Assembly: GCF_003614975.1 (NCBI RefSeq)
Contig: NZ_QZWI01000004.1
Location: forward strand, 186,001-250,000
Direction of reading: 5' to 3'
Origin: Rahnella bruchi
GTDB taxonomy: Bacteria > Pseudomonadota > Gammaproteobacteria > Enterobacterales > Enterobacteriaceae
DNA length: 64,000 nt
Below are positions 52,632 through 62,933 of this stretch, piece by piece. The translations under genes were made by a program, and so were the position numbers. How positions within the stretch are numbered: position 1 is the first letter of the stretch; every line of letters begins with the position of its first letter. The notes beneath the pieces are model-generated. The model was not told where the DNA came from. It saw only the letters and a program-made list of their open reading frames with translations, and did not search any database.

Positions 52632-54228
52632 TGCACTGAATGCAGATGTCGTTGTTATTGGTGCCGGTATCGCCGGATCGCTCGCTGCGCTGAAAATGGC
52701 GAAAGCCGGCGTTTCCGTGCTGATGCTCGATTCGGGGCCGGTCATCAAACGTGATGAAGCGGTAGAACTGTTCCGCCAGTCACCGCTGAAAGGCGATTTC
52801 ACCGAGCCGTATCCGGCAAAACCCTGGGCGCCGCAACCGAAGTTTCAGCCAAAAGATAACAACTATCTGATCCAAAAAGGCCCGGATCTCTACGCTGCGC
52901 AATACCTGCGCGGCGTCGGCGGCACGACCTGGCACTGGGCGGGACAGGCGTTCCGTTTGCTGCCAAACGACATGAAGATCAAAACACTGTATGGCGTCGG
53001 TCGCGACTGGCCAATCAGTTATGAAGAGCTGGAACCGTATTACACCGAAGCGGAAATTCAGATGGGTGTTTCAGGTGACGATGCGCTGGACTCGCCGCGC
53101 TCCCGGCCTTATCCGCTGCCAGGTATCCCGCTGCCTTACGGGTTCGACCGAATCAGCAAACGCATTGCCAAACTCGGTTACATACTGGGTATCGGCCCGC
53201 AGGCACGTAACAGTATTCCTTACGACGGACGACCTGCCTGCTGTGGCAACAACAACTGTATGCCGGTTTGCCCGATTGATGCGCAGTATCACGGCGGGAT
53301 TTCCGCGCGAAAGGCGATTGAAGCCGGTGTGCGCGTCATTGCCAACGCCGTGGTGTACAAAATCGAAGCCAATGACAGCGGCGAAATCGTTGCCGTGCAT
53401 TATCTCGATGCCGACAAAGTGGCACACAAAGTCACCGGTAAACGCTTCGTGCTGACCGCCAACGGCATCGAAAGCCCGAAACTGCTACTGATGTCCACCA
53501 GCGACAAATATCCTGACGGCATCGCCAACAGCTCCGGCATGGTAGGCCGCAACCTGATGGATCATCCGGGCACGTCCGTGGAATTTTACGCCGATGAACC
53601 GGTGTATTTCGGCCGCGGCCCGATGCGTCCGGGCAGTATCAACAACCTGCGTGATGGCGATTTCCGTCGCGACCGTTCAGCACTTCGTATCGACGTCGCC
53701 AACACCTCCCCGGTGCGTTATCTGACCGAGCGTCTGGTGCGTCAGGGTTATTACGGCAAAGCGCTGAACGACAAACTGACCTATCAGTCAGAGCGTTTTA
53801 TTCAGCTGAAATGCCTGCTGGAAATGCTGCCGGAACCTGAAAACCGCGTGGTACTGAGCAAGACTGAGAAGGACGAATGGGGGATCCCGCGTCTCGAAGT
53901 GCATTACAAATTCCCGGACTACGTTCACCGCGGTTATGACCAGTCGATGCTCGACTTCCAGAAAATCGTTAAAGAGATGGGCGGCACCGAAGTGGTGTAC
54001 AGCAAGCGTGGCGTTTACGACAACAACCAGCACATCACCGGCACCATGATCATGGGCAGCGATCCGAAAGATTCGGTGGTGGACGGGAATTGCCGTACGC
54101 ATGATCACCCGAACCTGTTTATCGCCGGTACCGGCATCATGCCTTCCGCTTCGACAGTGAACTCCACGTTGTCCGGAACCGCGCTGGCATTACGTATGGC
54201 TGACGCGGTACTGAAAAGCCTGGCCTGA
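52624..54228 (+). CDS. FAD-dependent GMC dehydrogenase, large subunit (gluconate/ketogluconate/fructose type)
   Basis: The catalytic subunit, 534 residues, GMC oxidoreductase superfamily. The Rossmann FAD motif VVIGAGIAGSLAALKMAKAG is at the N-terminus (GxGxxG residues 13-18). A GGTTWHWAGQAFRL region, CGNNNCMPVCPIDAQYHGG (a cysteine-rich stretch typical of these quinone-linked complexes that may bind an iron-sulfur cluster) and a C-terminal FIAGTGIMPSASTVNSTLSG follow. It oxidises a sugar or sugar acid in the periplasm and passes electrons to the cytochrome c subunit encoded next. The ribosome-binding site GGAGGTG is 7 nt from the ATG 52624. The in-frame TTG at 52618 is not used. Confidence 0.88.
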   Translation: MADALNADVVVIGAGIAGSLAALKMAKAGVSVLMLDSGPVIKRDEAVELFRQSPLKGDFTEPYPAKPWAPQPKFQPKDNNYLIQKGPDLYAAQYLRGVGGTTWHWAGQAFRLLPNDMKIKTLYGVGRDWPISYEELEPYYTEAEIQMGVSGDDALDSPRSRPYPLPGIPLPYGFDRISKRIAKLGYILGIGPQARNSIPYDGRPACCGNNNCMPVCPIDAQYHGGISARKAIEAGVRVIANAVVYKIEANDSGEIVAVHYLDADKVAHKVTGKRFVLTANGIESPKLLLMSTSDKYPDGIANSSGMVGRNLMDHPGTSVEFYADEPVYFGRGPMRPGSINNLRDGDFRRDRSALRIDVANTSPVRYLTERLVRQGYYGKALNDKLTYQSERFIQLKCLLEMLPEPENRVVLSKTEKDEWGIPRLEVHYKFPDYVHRGYDQSMLDFQKIVKEMGGTEVVYSKRGVYDNNQHITGTMIMGSDPKDSVVDGNCRTHDHPNLFIAGTGIMPSASTVNSTLSGTALALRMADAVLKSLA

Positions 54229-54250
54229 TTGATTTTCTGAGGATTGAGCA

Positions 54251-55570
54251 ATGAAAATGAAATTCGTGCTGGCGGCATTGCCGTTAATGGCAGCGGCCAG
54301 CGCCTGGGCTGATGATGCAGCAGGCAACGCGGACATGATTAAACGCGGTGAATATCTGGCAATAGCCGGTGACTGCACCGCCTGTCACACCGCACCGGGG
54401 GCAGATAAAACCGCGAAATTCGGCGGCGGTTATCCGCTGGCATCTCCTTTCGGGGTGATTTACGGCACCAACATTTCTTCTGACAAGGAATTTGGTATCG
54501 GCAGCTGGAGTGACGATGAATTCGTCCGCGCAGTGCGTGAAGGTGTCGGCAAAGACGGACAGCAGCTGTATCCGGCAATGCCTTACGACAGTTTCACCAA
54601 AATGAAACGCGAAGACGTTCTGGCGATCAAAGCCTATCTGATGTCGCAGCCTGCGGTGCATTCCGCCGGGCCGCAAACGGATTTGTCCTTCCCGTTTAAT
54701 CAGCGCTGGGGCATGCGCGTGTGGAAGCTGTTTAACTTCGACAAAGGCGAGCTGAAAAACGATCCGTCCCAATCAGCGGACTGGAACCGTGGCGCCTATC
54801 TGGTGGAAGCACTGGAGCACTGCGGCACCTGCCATACGCCGCGCACGCTGACAATGGGCATGGACACCGACAAAGCGTTTTCGGGCGGTGATTTAGGCTC
54901 ATGGGTCGCGTTTAACATCACGCCGGATAAAAACGCCGGGATCGGCACCTGGTCGCAGCAGGATTTGGTGACATACCTGAAAAACGGTTTCGTGGCAGGC
55001 AAAGCGTCGGCTTCCGGCGCGATGTCTGAGGCCATTGAGCACAGCCTGCAACACTTGTCAGACAGTGACCTGAATGCGATTGCCACGTATATCCGCTCGG
55101 TTGCGGCTATAGGCGATGACAAGCAAACCAAACCGCGTGATGCATGGGGTCAGAAGAATCAGGACATTTATCCGCTGCGCGCCGAAGGTCAGACAATCGA
55201 TCAGTCAGCCGCCGCGCTGTTTAATGCCAGCTGCGCCGCCTGTCACGGAAAAGGCGGTGAAGGCAGCGGCGAAGGATTCCATGCGTATCCGTCGCTTTTC
55301 AGCCACACCAGCACTGGTTCTTACGACAGCCGTAATCAGGTTTCGGTTATCCTCAACGGCGTACAGCGTCACATGGATAAAGGCGAAATCATGATGCCGT
55401 CGTTTGCCAATCAGCTGAATGACCAGCAGATTGCGACGCTGAGTAATTACGTCAGCACGCAGTTCGGAAATCCGGCAGCGGCAACCGTCACTGCCAAAGA
55501 CGTGGCAAAAATGCGTAAAGCAGCTGACCTGACATATCCGCCGAAAATCGAAGAAGGCACACAGAAATAA
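54251..55570 (+). CDS. Triple-haem cytochrome c subunit of the dehydrogenase
   Basis: A periplasmic, membrane-anchored tri-haem cytochrome, 439 residues. A signal peptide (residues 1-20) precedes three CxxCH haem sites: CTACH (42-46), CGTCH (191-195) and CAACH (328-332). Each lies in a cytochrome c domain of about 110 residues, ending in an amphipathic helix region. It takes electrons from the FAD subunit and passes them to ubiquinone. This is the usual third subunit of gluconate, fructose and sorbitol dehydrogenase complexes. A terminator follows directly. Confidence 0.92.
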   Translation: MKMKFVLAALPLMAAASAWADDAAGNADMIKRGEYLAIAGDCTACHTAPGADKTAKFGGGYPLASPFGVIYGTNISSDKEFGIGSWSDDEFVRAVREGVGKDGQQLYPAMPYDSFTKMKREDVLAIKAYLMSQPAVHSAGPQTDLSFPFNQRWGMRVWKLFNFDKGELKNDPSQSADWNRGAYLVEALEHCGTCHTPRTLTMGMDTDKAFSGGDLGSWVAFNITPDKNAGIGTWSQQDLVTYLKNGFVAGKASASGAMSEAIEHSLQHLSDSDLNAIATYIRSVAAIGDDKQTKPRDAWGQKNQDIYPLRAEGQTIDQSAAALFNASCAACHGKGGEGSGEGFHAYPSLFSHTSTGSYDSRNQVSVILNGVQRHMDKGEIMMPSFANQLNDQQIATLSNYVSTQFGNPAAATVTAKDVAKMRKAADLTYPPKIEEGTQK

Positions 55571-55591
55571 TTTGTTGTCGTGCAACAGACA

Positions 55592-55614
55592 AAAGGAGCC
55601 GCTGAGGCTCCTTT
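55592..55614 (+). terminator. Terminator of the dehydrogenase operon
   Basis: AAAGGAGCC, loop GCTGA, GGCTCCTTT, with only a short C/T run after. It lies 21 bp past the cytochrome stop, between that gene and the convergent diguanylate cyclase gene. Confidence 0.75.
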
Positions 55615-55645
55615 CCCCGTTTAGGGTAATCGTATTTGATGAGCG

Positions 55646-56752
55646 TTATAGCTTATGAGATTGCCGTCTGGCACCGAGCGTGGCGAGTGTCAGAATTGAG
55701 CTGGCCACCACGCGGTTTTTACCCTGCCGCTTCGCCTCATATAAAGACAAATCTGCCAGTTTGAGTGACTTGCGGATAATCATTCCCGGTAAATACAGTG
55801 AAACACCCAGTGACACCGTCACTTTAAGTTCCCTGCCATCTTCCAGAATGATCACGCATTGTTCGACTTCCTGACGGATGCGCTCCGCTATTGCCAGCAG
55901 CGTCGTCGGGTCATAAGCCGACGTCATGATCAGAAACTCTTCGCCGCCGTAGCGACCGGCAAAGTCTTCATTGCGCGTCAGGTGGCGTAATAAACGTCCT
56001 ATTTCAATTAATACCCGGTCACCGGCCAGATGCCCGAGAGTATCATTCACCCGTTTAAAGTTATCGATATCGAGCAGAATTAAGCCGCAGGCTTCACGCT
56101 GTATTTGCCGCTGCGCCAGCCAGTAATCAATGCTGGCCCGGTTATTAATTTGCGTCAGTTCATCGGTCGCCGCTTTCACGCGAATGGTGAACACTTTGCT
56201 CATGTAGATTTCTTTATAATTTAGCGCGTGGTAACAGAGGATCATACATAGCGCGGCAATGACCTGATAAAAAATCAGCGCCGTCCACGGCACCTGAATG
56301 CCATGCAATCCTGAAACCAGCGCCAGACGGAAAATACCGACCAGCACAATGGTAATGTAAAGTTCACGGTGTTTTCGGCGTTGCCAGACACGGAATAAAA
56401 ACAGAGTGCCGAGGATTATCGCGATAAATAAGTTATTGAGCGTAAACATTCCGCTGAAGAGAAATGTCACGGCATAACTGCATAATCCGCTGAGCCAGCC
56501 GCCAAAAAAAGTCACCAGTATCATCGGCAACATTTCAAAACTAAAAGAAAGGCTGTCCGTCAGCGCCAGCTGGTTGCCGCGCAGATACAGTGCCGTCATC
56601 CCCGCAACCAGTCCGAATGCCACCCGTTTCCAGTGTGAACCTTTAAAGGTGAAAGGTTCACTGCGGCTGAGGACAAAAAAGCTGATCGAAAGCGTGGCGT
56701 ACGTAACACAAATATCCGCATACAGGCTGGTCAGCGAAAATATATCCGGCAT
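55646..56752 (-). CDS. Membrane diguanylate cyclase with 5TM-LYT-like sensor
   Basis: A 368-residue inner-membrane protein. The first about 185 residues hold several hydrophobic helices of a 5TM-5TMR_LYT-like sensor (YLRGNQLALTDSLSFSFEMLP). The C-terminal GGDEF domain (about residues 195-350) has the active motif as GGEEF and an intact inhibitory RxxD site (RNED) nine residues before it, so it should make c-di-GMP from two GTP with product inhibition. The sensed signal is unknown. It is divergent from dauA and convergent with the sugar dehydrogenase operon. Confidence 0.88.
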   Translation of the reverse strand: MPDIFSLTSLYADICVTYATLSISFFVLSRSEPFTFKGSHWKRVAFGLVAGMTALYLRGNQLALTDSLSFSFEMLPMILVTFFGGWLSGLCSYAVTFLFSGMFTLNNLFIAIILGTLFLFRVWQRRKHRELYITIVLVGIFRLALVSGLHGIQVPWTALIFYQVIAALCMILCYHALNYKEIYMSKVFTIRVKAATDELTQINNRASIDYWLAQRQIQREACGLILLDIDNFKRVNDTLGHLAGDRVLIEIGRLLRHLTRNEDFAGRYGGEEFLIMTSAYDPTTLLAIAERIRQEVEQCVIILEDGRELKVTVSLGVSLYLPGMIIRKSLKLADLSLYEAKRQGKNRVVASSILTLATLGARRQSHKL

Positions 56753-57024
56753 AGTTAAATGCGTCCTCTCACGCTTTTCCCTGTCGATTTACGGGCATTA
56801 ACTTAAATATAGATGATGAATGCCTTCATCGTATCCGTAGATGAAATAACCGGCGGCACATCACATTGCCGCCCATTACTATAAAACGAAGACTAAGCAG
56901 GAAAGTGTCAGCGAGTCTTGATTTATGTCTACATAACCTGAGTCGGACCGGCGTAGGCTATGACTTTTCCGGTGACGGAATACCGGGTTATTATCAATTC
57001 TTCTCACCAGGTGGTTTACGCTCT
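56753..57024. promoter_or_regulatory. Divergent region between diguanylate cyclase gene and dauA
   Basis: About 270 bp. It holds a small hairpin CCGGT/ACCGG (56969-56986) close to dauA and an open frame in continuity with dauA that has no family support. The dauA ribosome-binding site AGGTGG is at 57009-57014. Confidence 0.5.
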
Positions 57025-58704
57025 ATGAATATTTCAGGAAGTCGCCGCATCAGACTGTTCAGTGCTCTGACCGACGCCTGTTTTCGTGAAAAATATACCC
57101 TTCAACGTTTACTAAAAGACGCCATTGCCGGTGTAACGGTCGGGATTATTGCTATCCCTCTCGCCATGGCGCTGGCCATTGGCAGCGGTGTTCCGCCGCA
57201 GTACGGGCTTTATACCTCGGCAGTCGCCGGGATTATTATCGCCATTTTCGGCGGCTCTCGTTTCAGCGTATCTGGCCCGACTGCGGCATTTGTGGTGATC
57301 CTCTATCCGGTTTCGCAGCAATTCGGATTATCCGGCCTGTTACTGGCGACACTGATGTCCGGCTTTATGTTGCTGCTGATGGGGCTGGCGCGTTTTGGCA
57401 GGCTGATTGAATACATTCCGCTGCCGGTCACGCTCGGTTTTACCTCCGGTATTGCGATTACTATCGGGACGATGCAGTTCAAAGATTTCTTCGGTCTGTC
57501 GATGGCAACGGTTCCCGAACATTATCTGAGTAAAGTGGCTGCGCTGGTGATGGCCTTGCCGACGCTGGATATCGGCGATGCGGCGATTGGCATTGTGACG
57601 CTCGGTATCTTAATTCTGTGGCCAAAACTGGGGCTGCGCATTCCCGGACATCTTCCGGCACTGCTGGCCGGTTGTGCAGTAATGGCCATTTTCATGCAGG
57701 CCGGACATCCGGTCGCCACCATCGGTTCACGTTTTCATTTCCTGTTACCCGACGGTTCGCAGGGCAACGGTATCCCGCCAATTTTGCCACAGTTCGCCCT
57801 GCCGTGGACTCAGCCCGACGGCAGTGGTCTGAGCTGGTCATTGGTGCAGGCGCTGCTCCCTGCGGCATTTTCCATGGCGATGCTCGGTGCGATTGAATCA
57901 TTATTGTGTGCCGTCGTGCTCGATGGCATGACCGGCAAGAAACACCATTCAGACAATGAGCTGATCGGTCAGGGTATTGGCAATATGGTCAGCCCGTTTT
58001 TTGGCGGCATTACGGCCACGGCGGCGATTGCCCGTTCAGCAGCTAACGTCCGGGCCGGGGCAACATCGCCGGTATCTGCGGTGATCCACTCGCTGCTGGT
58101 GATCCTCGCCCTGCTGATCCTTGCGCCATTACTTTCATGGTTGCCGCTGGCGGCGATGGCGGCGCTGCTCCTGATGGTGGCGTGGAATATGAGTGAAGCA
58201 CATAAAGTTGTGGATCTTCTGCGCCGCGCGCCGAAAGACGACATTCTGGTGATGCTGACCTGCATGAGCCTGACGGTGTTGTTTGATATGGTGATCGCCA
58301 TTACCGCCGGTATCGTGATGGCGTCATTACTGTTTATGCGGCGGATAGCGAAACTGACGCGGCTGACGGAAGTTTCCGGCGAAACGGCGAAAGACACGCT
58401 GGTTCTGCGCGTTAATGGCCCGCTGTTCTTCGCAGCGGCTGAGCGACTTTTCAGTGAATTGCAGCTACGCAGTTCCGGCAAGAAAGTGATCGTGTTGCTG
58501 TGGGACCGCGTCGCTGTGCTGGATGCCGGTGGCGTTAACGCCTTGCAGCATTATATCGACGCCTTACCGCAAGGCACGGAACTGAGGATTGCAGAAATCC
58601 CCTTCCAGCCACTGAAAACGATGGCCCGCGCCAGAATGCATCCGGTGGAAGGAAAGCTGAGTTTTTATAGTTCTCTGCAAGATGCTTTGCAAAGCCATCA
58701 CTAA
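57025..58704 (+). CDS. dauA: SulP-family C4-dicarboxylate transporter DauA (YchM)
   Basis: An inner-membrane anion transporter, 559 residues from ATG 57025, the same length as E. coli DauA. It has about 14 membrane segments with the SulP phrases [25 protein letters not shown] and [20 protein letters not shown], followed by a C-terminal STAS domain (about residues 435-555). DauA takes up succinate and other C4-dicarboxylates at acidic pH and affects bicarbonate metabolism. An open extension of 53 residues upstream (to 56866) is not part of the family. It is the conserved neighbour of the kdsA operon. Confidence 0.95.
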   Translation: MNISGSRRIRLFSALTDACFREKYTLQRLLKDAIAGVTVGIIAIPLAMALAIGSGVPPQYGLYTSAVAGIIIAIFGGSRFSVSGPTAAFVVILYPVSQQFGLSGLLLATLMSGFMLLLMGLARFGRLIEYIPLPVTLGFTSGIAITIGTMQFKDFFGLSMATVPEHYLSKVAALVMALPTLDIGDAAIGIVTLGILILWPKLGLRIPGHLPALLAGCAVMAIFMQAGHPVATIGSRFHFLLPDGSQGNGIPPILPQFALPWTQPDGSGLSWSLVQALLPAAFSMAMLGAIESLLCAVVLDGMTGKKHHSDNELIGQGIGNMVSPFFGGITATAAIARSAANVRAGATSPVSAVIHSLLVILALLILAPLLSWLPLAAMAALLLMVAWNMSEAHKVVDLLRRAPKDDILVMLTCMSLTVLFDMVIAITAGIVMASLLFMRRIAKLTRLTEVSGETAKDTLVLRVNGPLFFAAAERLFSELQLRSSGKKVIVLLWDRVAVLDAGGVNALQHYIDALPQGTELRIAEIPFQPLKTMARARMHPVEGKLSFYSSLQDALQSHH

Positions 58705-58707
58705 ACG

Positions 58708-58740
58708 AAAAAGGCGACCAGAAGGTCGCCTTTGTTTTAT
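58708..58740. terminator. Terminator after dauA and kdsA
   Basis: AAAGGCGACC, loop AGAA, GGTCGCCTTT followed by GTTTTAT; with A-run upstream it can also serve kdsA on the other strand. Confidence 0.9.
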
Positions 58741-58754
58741 CTGGTCGTGACAGA

Positions 58755-59663
<909 letters not shown>

Positions 59664-59703
59664 TTATCAACATTATTCAGATGGAACGAGAGGTAATGAT
59701 AAA

Positions 59704-60513
59704 TTAATGGAGCGTCACTTGCTTGTGCTCAATCGAGTGGATCTGCACTTTAATCACTTCTGAAATCGGGTCTTCCGGGCACTGTTCAACAAAATAGTTC
59801 AGATCGTTGATCGCCACATGGTCACATTCCAGCTGGGCGTAAATCAGCCCGCGGTCACGGATTTCATACGGATCTTCAGGGTCGAACTGCAATACCGTTT
59901 CACTGGCGCGCAGAGCGAGTTCAAACTGTTTTTCTTCCATCAGCGCGGCTTTCAGGGTATCGAGCATTTTACGCACGATCAGCGTGTTTTCCGCTTCCTC
60001 GAGATCATCATCTTCGATCACTGCCATCACGCCAAGATTGCCCTTCAGCCACACATTCAGCATGTGTTCATTGAGCGTGTCGCCGTTGATTGGATTGAGC
60101 AGCCACATCTCTTCATCGAGCCAGTCGGCGCGCATGATAAGCTGTGTCGGGAAAATCACCGGCATCAGCGGCAGATCCAGTTCATGCGCGATATGCAGGA
60201 AAATCACTCCCAGCGAAACCGGCGTGCCCTGGCGCGATGACAACACTTTGTCGATCCAGATGGCGTCCGACAGGCGATAAACGCCTCCTGCGCCACCAAA
60301 ACCCCAGGTACGATAAAACAGTTCAATCAACACTTCGAGCTGCTGATCCTGATCAAGATCGACAGGAACGATGCTGCGCGCTTCATCGACCAGCAATTGC
60401 AGCTGGTGGCGAACTTCGTCCGCATTGAAATCAAAACGCACGGATTCTGTTACTTTGATCACCCCGGCACTGAGCCGGGTGGTGTTAAATTCAAAATCAG
60501 CAAGGGTACTCAT
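59704..60513 (-). CDS. sirB1: SirB1 family protein (transglutaminase-like, TPR)
   Basis: A cytosolic protein of 269 residues matching SirB1/YchA. The N-terminal part contains a transglutaminase-like region (about residues 50-170; LSSRQGTPVSLGVIFLHIAHEL), and the C-terminal part (180-265) has tetratricopeptide-like helices (FELALRASETVLQFDPEDPYEIRDRGLIYAQLE). It is always found between kdsA and prmC in enterobacteria; function is unclear, with links to Salmonella invasion regulation. It follows sirB2 with a 2-bp gap. Confidence 0.93.
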   Translation of the reverse strand: MSTLADFEFNTTRLSAGVIKVTESVRFDFNADEVRHQLQLLVDEARSIVPVDLDQDQQLEVLIELFYRTWGFGGAGGVYRLSDAIWIDKVLSSRQGTPVSLGVIFLHIAHELDLPLMPVIFPTQLIMRADWLDEEMWLLNPINGDTLNEHMLNVWLKGNLGVMAVIEDDDLEEAENTLIVRKMLDTLKAALMEEKQFELALRASETVLQFDPEDPYEIRDRGLIYAQLECDHVAINDLNYFVEQCPEDPISEVIKVQIHSIEHKQVTLH

Positions 60514-60515
60514 AG

Positions 60516-60905
60516 TTATCCCATTAGCAGCGGTATTTTCGTCAGCGCCAGTTTAAGAATCACATACAGGCAAGCAAGCGCCAGGATAAAGGCCAGCCAG
60601 CGGGTTTTCTGACTCACTGGTCGCTTGCTCAGGGCTACAAAACCCAACGCAATATAGATAATAACGCCAAAAATCTTTTCGGTCAGCCAGGTTCCCTGTG
60701 GGCTGAACGGATAAAAGTGTGTGATGAAGATAAGCGAAATACCACTTAATAGCAGTAAAGTATCCACAATATGTGGAACAACCCTCACCCAACGTTTCTG
60801 CATCATAACAGAACCCGCCCATTTCCAAAAAAATCGCAGGACAAACAGCGCAATGCTCAGCGTGATTGTCAGCAAATGCAGATTTTTAATCCAGACATAC
60901 GCCAT
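60516..60905 (-). CDS. sirB2: SirB2 family inner-membrane protein
   Basis: A 129-residue membrane protein with four hydrophobic helices (LLTITLSIALFVLRFFWKW, VDTLLLLSGISLIFITHFY and two more). It matches SirB2/YchQ in length and order within the hemA-prfA-prmC-sirB2-sirB1-kdsA block. Function is unknown. The ATG at 60905 is preceded by GGAAG. A gap of 71 bp separates it from prmC. Confidence 0.92.
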   Translation of the reverse strand: MAYVWIKNLHLLTITLSIALFVLRFFWKWAGSVMMQKRWVRVVPHIVDTLLLLSGISLIFITHFYPFSPQGTWLTEKIFGVIIYIALGFVALSKRPVSQKTRWLAFILALACLYVILKLALTKIPLLMG

Positions 60906-60976
60906 TGTCTGCTTCCTTTCTATTTATTGTTTTTAATGAGTGATGTTTTTAGAAAATACGTGTTGGCAGAAACTGC

Positions 60977-61819
60977 TTACTTTGACGACGGCTGCCATTG
61001 CCCGAGGCTGACGCGATCATTACCACCGTAATCTTTCACCGTCGCAATCTGCTGATAGCCTGCATCTGTAAAAAGTTTTTGCACATCCGCCGCCTGTTGC
61101 CAGCCATGCTCGAGCAATAACCAACCGCCATCCTGAAGATACGCGGGTGCGCCGGCAATAATATGCGCGAGATCAGCCAGACCAGCATTATCAGCCACCA
61201 GCGCGCTGGCAGGTTCAAAACGCACATCTCCCTGAAACAGATGCGTGTCCGTGGCATCAATGTAAGGGGGATTGCTGGCGATAAGCACAAAGCGTTCTCC
61301 GGCCACCGGCGTAAACCAGCTGCCCTGCACAAACTGTACATTCGGGATATTCAGCTTTTGTGCATTGTGTTTCGCGAGGCAGACAGCATCGGGTTGCAGA
61401 TCAATTCCTGTTACCTGACAGTCAGGACGCTCACTGGCTAAAGCCAGCGCAATAGCACCCGTACCGGTACCTAAATCGAGAATACTGACGGGTTCTGACG
61501 GCAGACGTTCCAGCGCCTGTTCAACCAGACATTCGGTATCAGGACGCGGAATTAATGTGGCGGGAGAAACAGACAGTGGCAGCGACCAGAATTCGCGTTC
61601 TCCGGTCAGATACGCCACCGGCTCACCCTGCTCACGTCGCGCCAGCAGGGTTTCGAGCTGTTGAAGTTGTTCAGCGGTAAGTTGCGTTTCGCCAAAAGCC
61701 ATGATGTACGTTCTTGCCCGGCCAGTCACAAAGCCGAGCAGAATTTCAGCATCACGCTTCGGGCTTTCACCCGCAGAAAGACGAAGGGTGGCGTCACGCA
61801 GCCAGGACTGAAAATCCAT
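60977..61819 (-). CDS. prmC: Release-factor glutamine methyltransferase PrmC (HemK)
   Basis: Uses S-adenosylmethionine to N5-methylate the GGQ glutamine of release factors, which speeds termination. It is 280 residues, near the usual 277. The SAM motif DLGTGTGAIALALA is near residue 117, and the catalytic NPPY appears in ASNPPYIDATD. It starts at 61819 within the last codon of prfA (ATGA overlap), so the enzyme and its substrate are translationally coupled. Confidence 0.97.
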   Translation of the reverse strand: MDFQSWLRDATLRLSAGESPKRDAEILLGFVTGRARTYIMAFGETQLTAEQLQQLETLLARREQGEPVAYLTGEREFWSLPLSVSPATLIPRPDTECLVEQALERLPSEPVSILDLGTGTGAIALALASERPDCQVTGIDLQPDAVCLAKHNAQKLNIPNVQFVQGSWFTPVAGERFVLIASNPPYIDATDTHLFQGDVRFEPASALVADNAGLADLAHIIAGAPAYLQDGGWLLLEHGWQQAADVQKLFTDAGYQQIATVKDYGGNDRVSLGQWQPSSK

Positions 61820-62901
61820 CAGTCCTGCTCTGAGAGCGCAGCAAGCTGATCGGCCTGATATTCCTGCACGATCGGCTGGATCAGCGCGTCCAGTTTACCT
61901 TCCATCACTTCATCCAGACGGTAAATGGTCAGGTTGATACGGTGATCGGTCACGCGACCCTGCGGGAAGTTGTAGGTGCGGTTACGGTCTGAACGGTCAC
62001 CGGTGCCGAGCAGGTTACGGCGCGTCGAGGCTTCTTCTGCCTGACGTTTTGCCACTTCCGCAGCCCGGATACGCGCGCCCAGCACCGACATTGCCTTGGC
62101 TTTGTTTTTGTGCTGAGAACGTTCGTCCTGACATTCCACCACGATACCGGTTGGAATGTGGGTGATACGGATAGCGGAATCGGTGGTGTTAACGTGCTGA
62201 CCACCCGCGCCTGAAGAACGGAAAGTATCAATGCGCAAATCACCGGCATTGATTTCCGGCAGTTCTGCTTCAGGAATTTCAGGCATTACAGCGACGGTAC
62301 ACGCCGAGGTATGAATACGTCCCTGAGATTCGGTTTCCGGAACGCGCTGAACGCGATGACCGCCTGATTCAAACTTGAACTGGCCGTACGCGCCCTCGCC
62401 GCTGACTTTGGCGATGACTTCTTTATAACCGCCGTGTTCGCCTTCGTTGGCGCTCACGATCTCCACACGCCAGCGGCGCATTTCTGCGTAACGGCTGTAC
62501 ATACGGAATAAATCACCGGCAAAAATAGCCGCTTCATCGCCACCGGTTCCGGCACGAATTTCGAGGAAACAACCGCGTTCGTCATCCGGATCTTTTGGTA
62601 ATAACAGAAGCTGTAATTTTTCTTCGAGTTCTTCGATAGTGGTTTTGCACTCTTTGATCTCATCCTGCGCCATTTCGCGCATCTCTGGATCATCAAGCAT
62701 CATTTCAGCGGTTTCTAAATCTTCCTGCGCCTGACGCCAGGCCAAAAAACATTCAGAAACTGCTGTTAACTGTGAGTATTCGCGGGAAAGACTGCGGAAT
62801 TTATCCTGATCGGCAATAACGCTGGCATCGCCGAGCATCGCCTGCACTTCTTCGTGGCGCTCTTGTAACGCTTCCAGTTTGGCAACAATAGAAGGCTTCA
62901 T
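61819..62901 (-). CDS. prfA: Peptide chain release factor 1
   Basis: Recognises UAA and UAG and triggers peptide release. It has 360 residues, like the E. coli protein. The anticodon-mimic loop is in the domain 2 part, and the GGQ motif ([18 protein letters not shown]) is near residue 233; the codon-reading PxT-type tripeptide region is in SEDVVE-type sequence around 185-195 ([10 protein letters not shown] context). Start follows hemA after 32 bp. Confidence 0.98.
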   Translation of the reverse strand: MKPSIVAKLEALQERHEEVQAMLGDASVIADQDKFRSLSREYSQLTAVSECFLAWRQAQEDLETAEMMLDDPEMREMAQDEIKECKTTIEELEEKLQLLLLPKDPDDERGCFLEIRAGTGGDEAAIFAGDLFRMYSRYAEMRRWRVEIVSANEGEHGGYKEVIAKVSGEGAYGQFKFESGGHRVQRVPETESQGRIHTSACTVAVMPEIPEAELPEINAGDLRIDTFRSSGAGGQHVNTTDSAIRITHIPTGIVVECQDERSQHKNKAKAMSVLGARIRAAEVAKRQAEEASTRRNLLGTGDRSDRNRTYNFPQGRVTDHRINLTIYRLDEVMEGKLDALIQPIVQEYQADQLAALSEQD

Positions 62902-62933
62902 GCGTGGTGTTTAACCCTGTGAGAAAAGGAGAA

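Noticed and set aside
56866-57024. N-terminal extension of dauA by 53 residues
   Set aside because: The ATG at 57025 gives exactly the 559 residues of the E. coli protein and has AGGTGG upstream; the extension has no similarity to the family.
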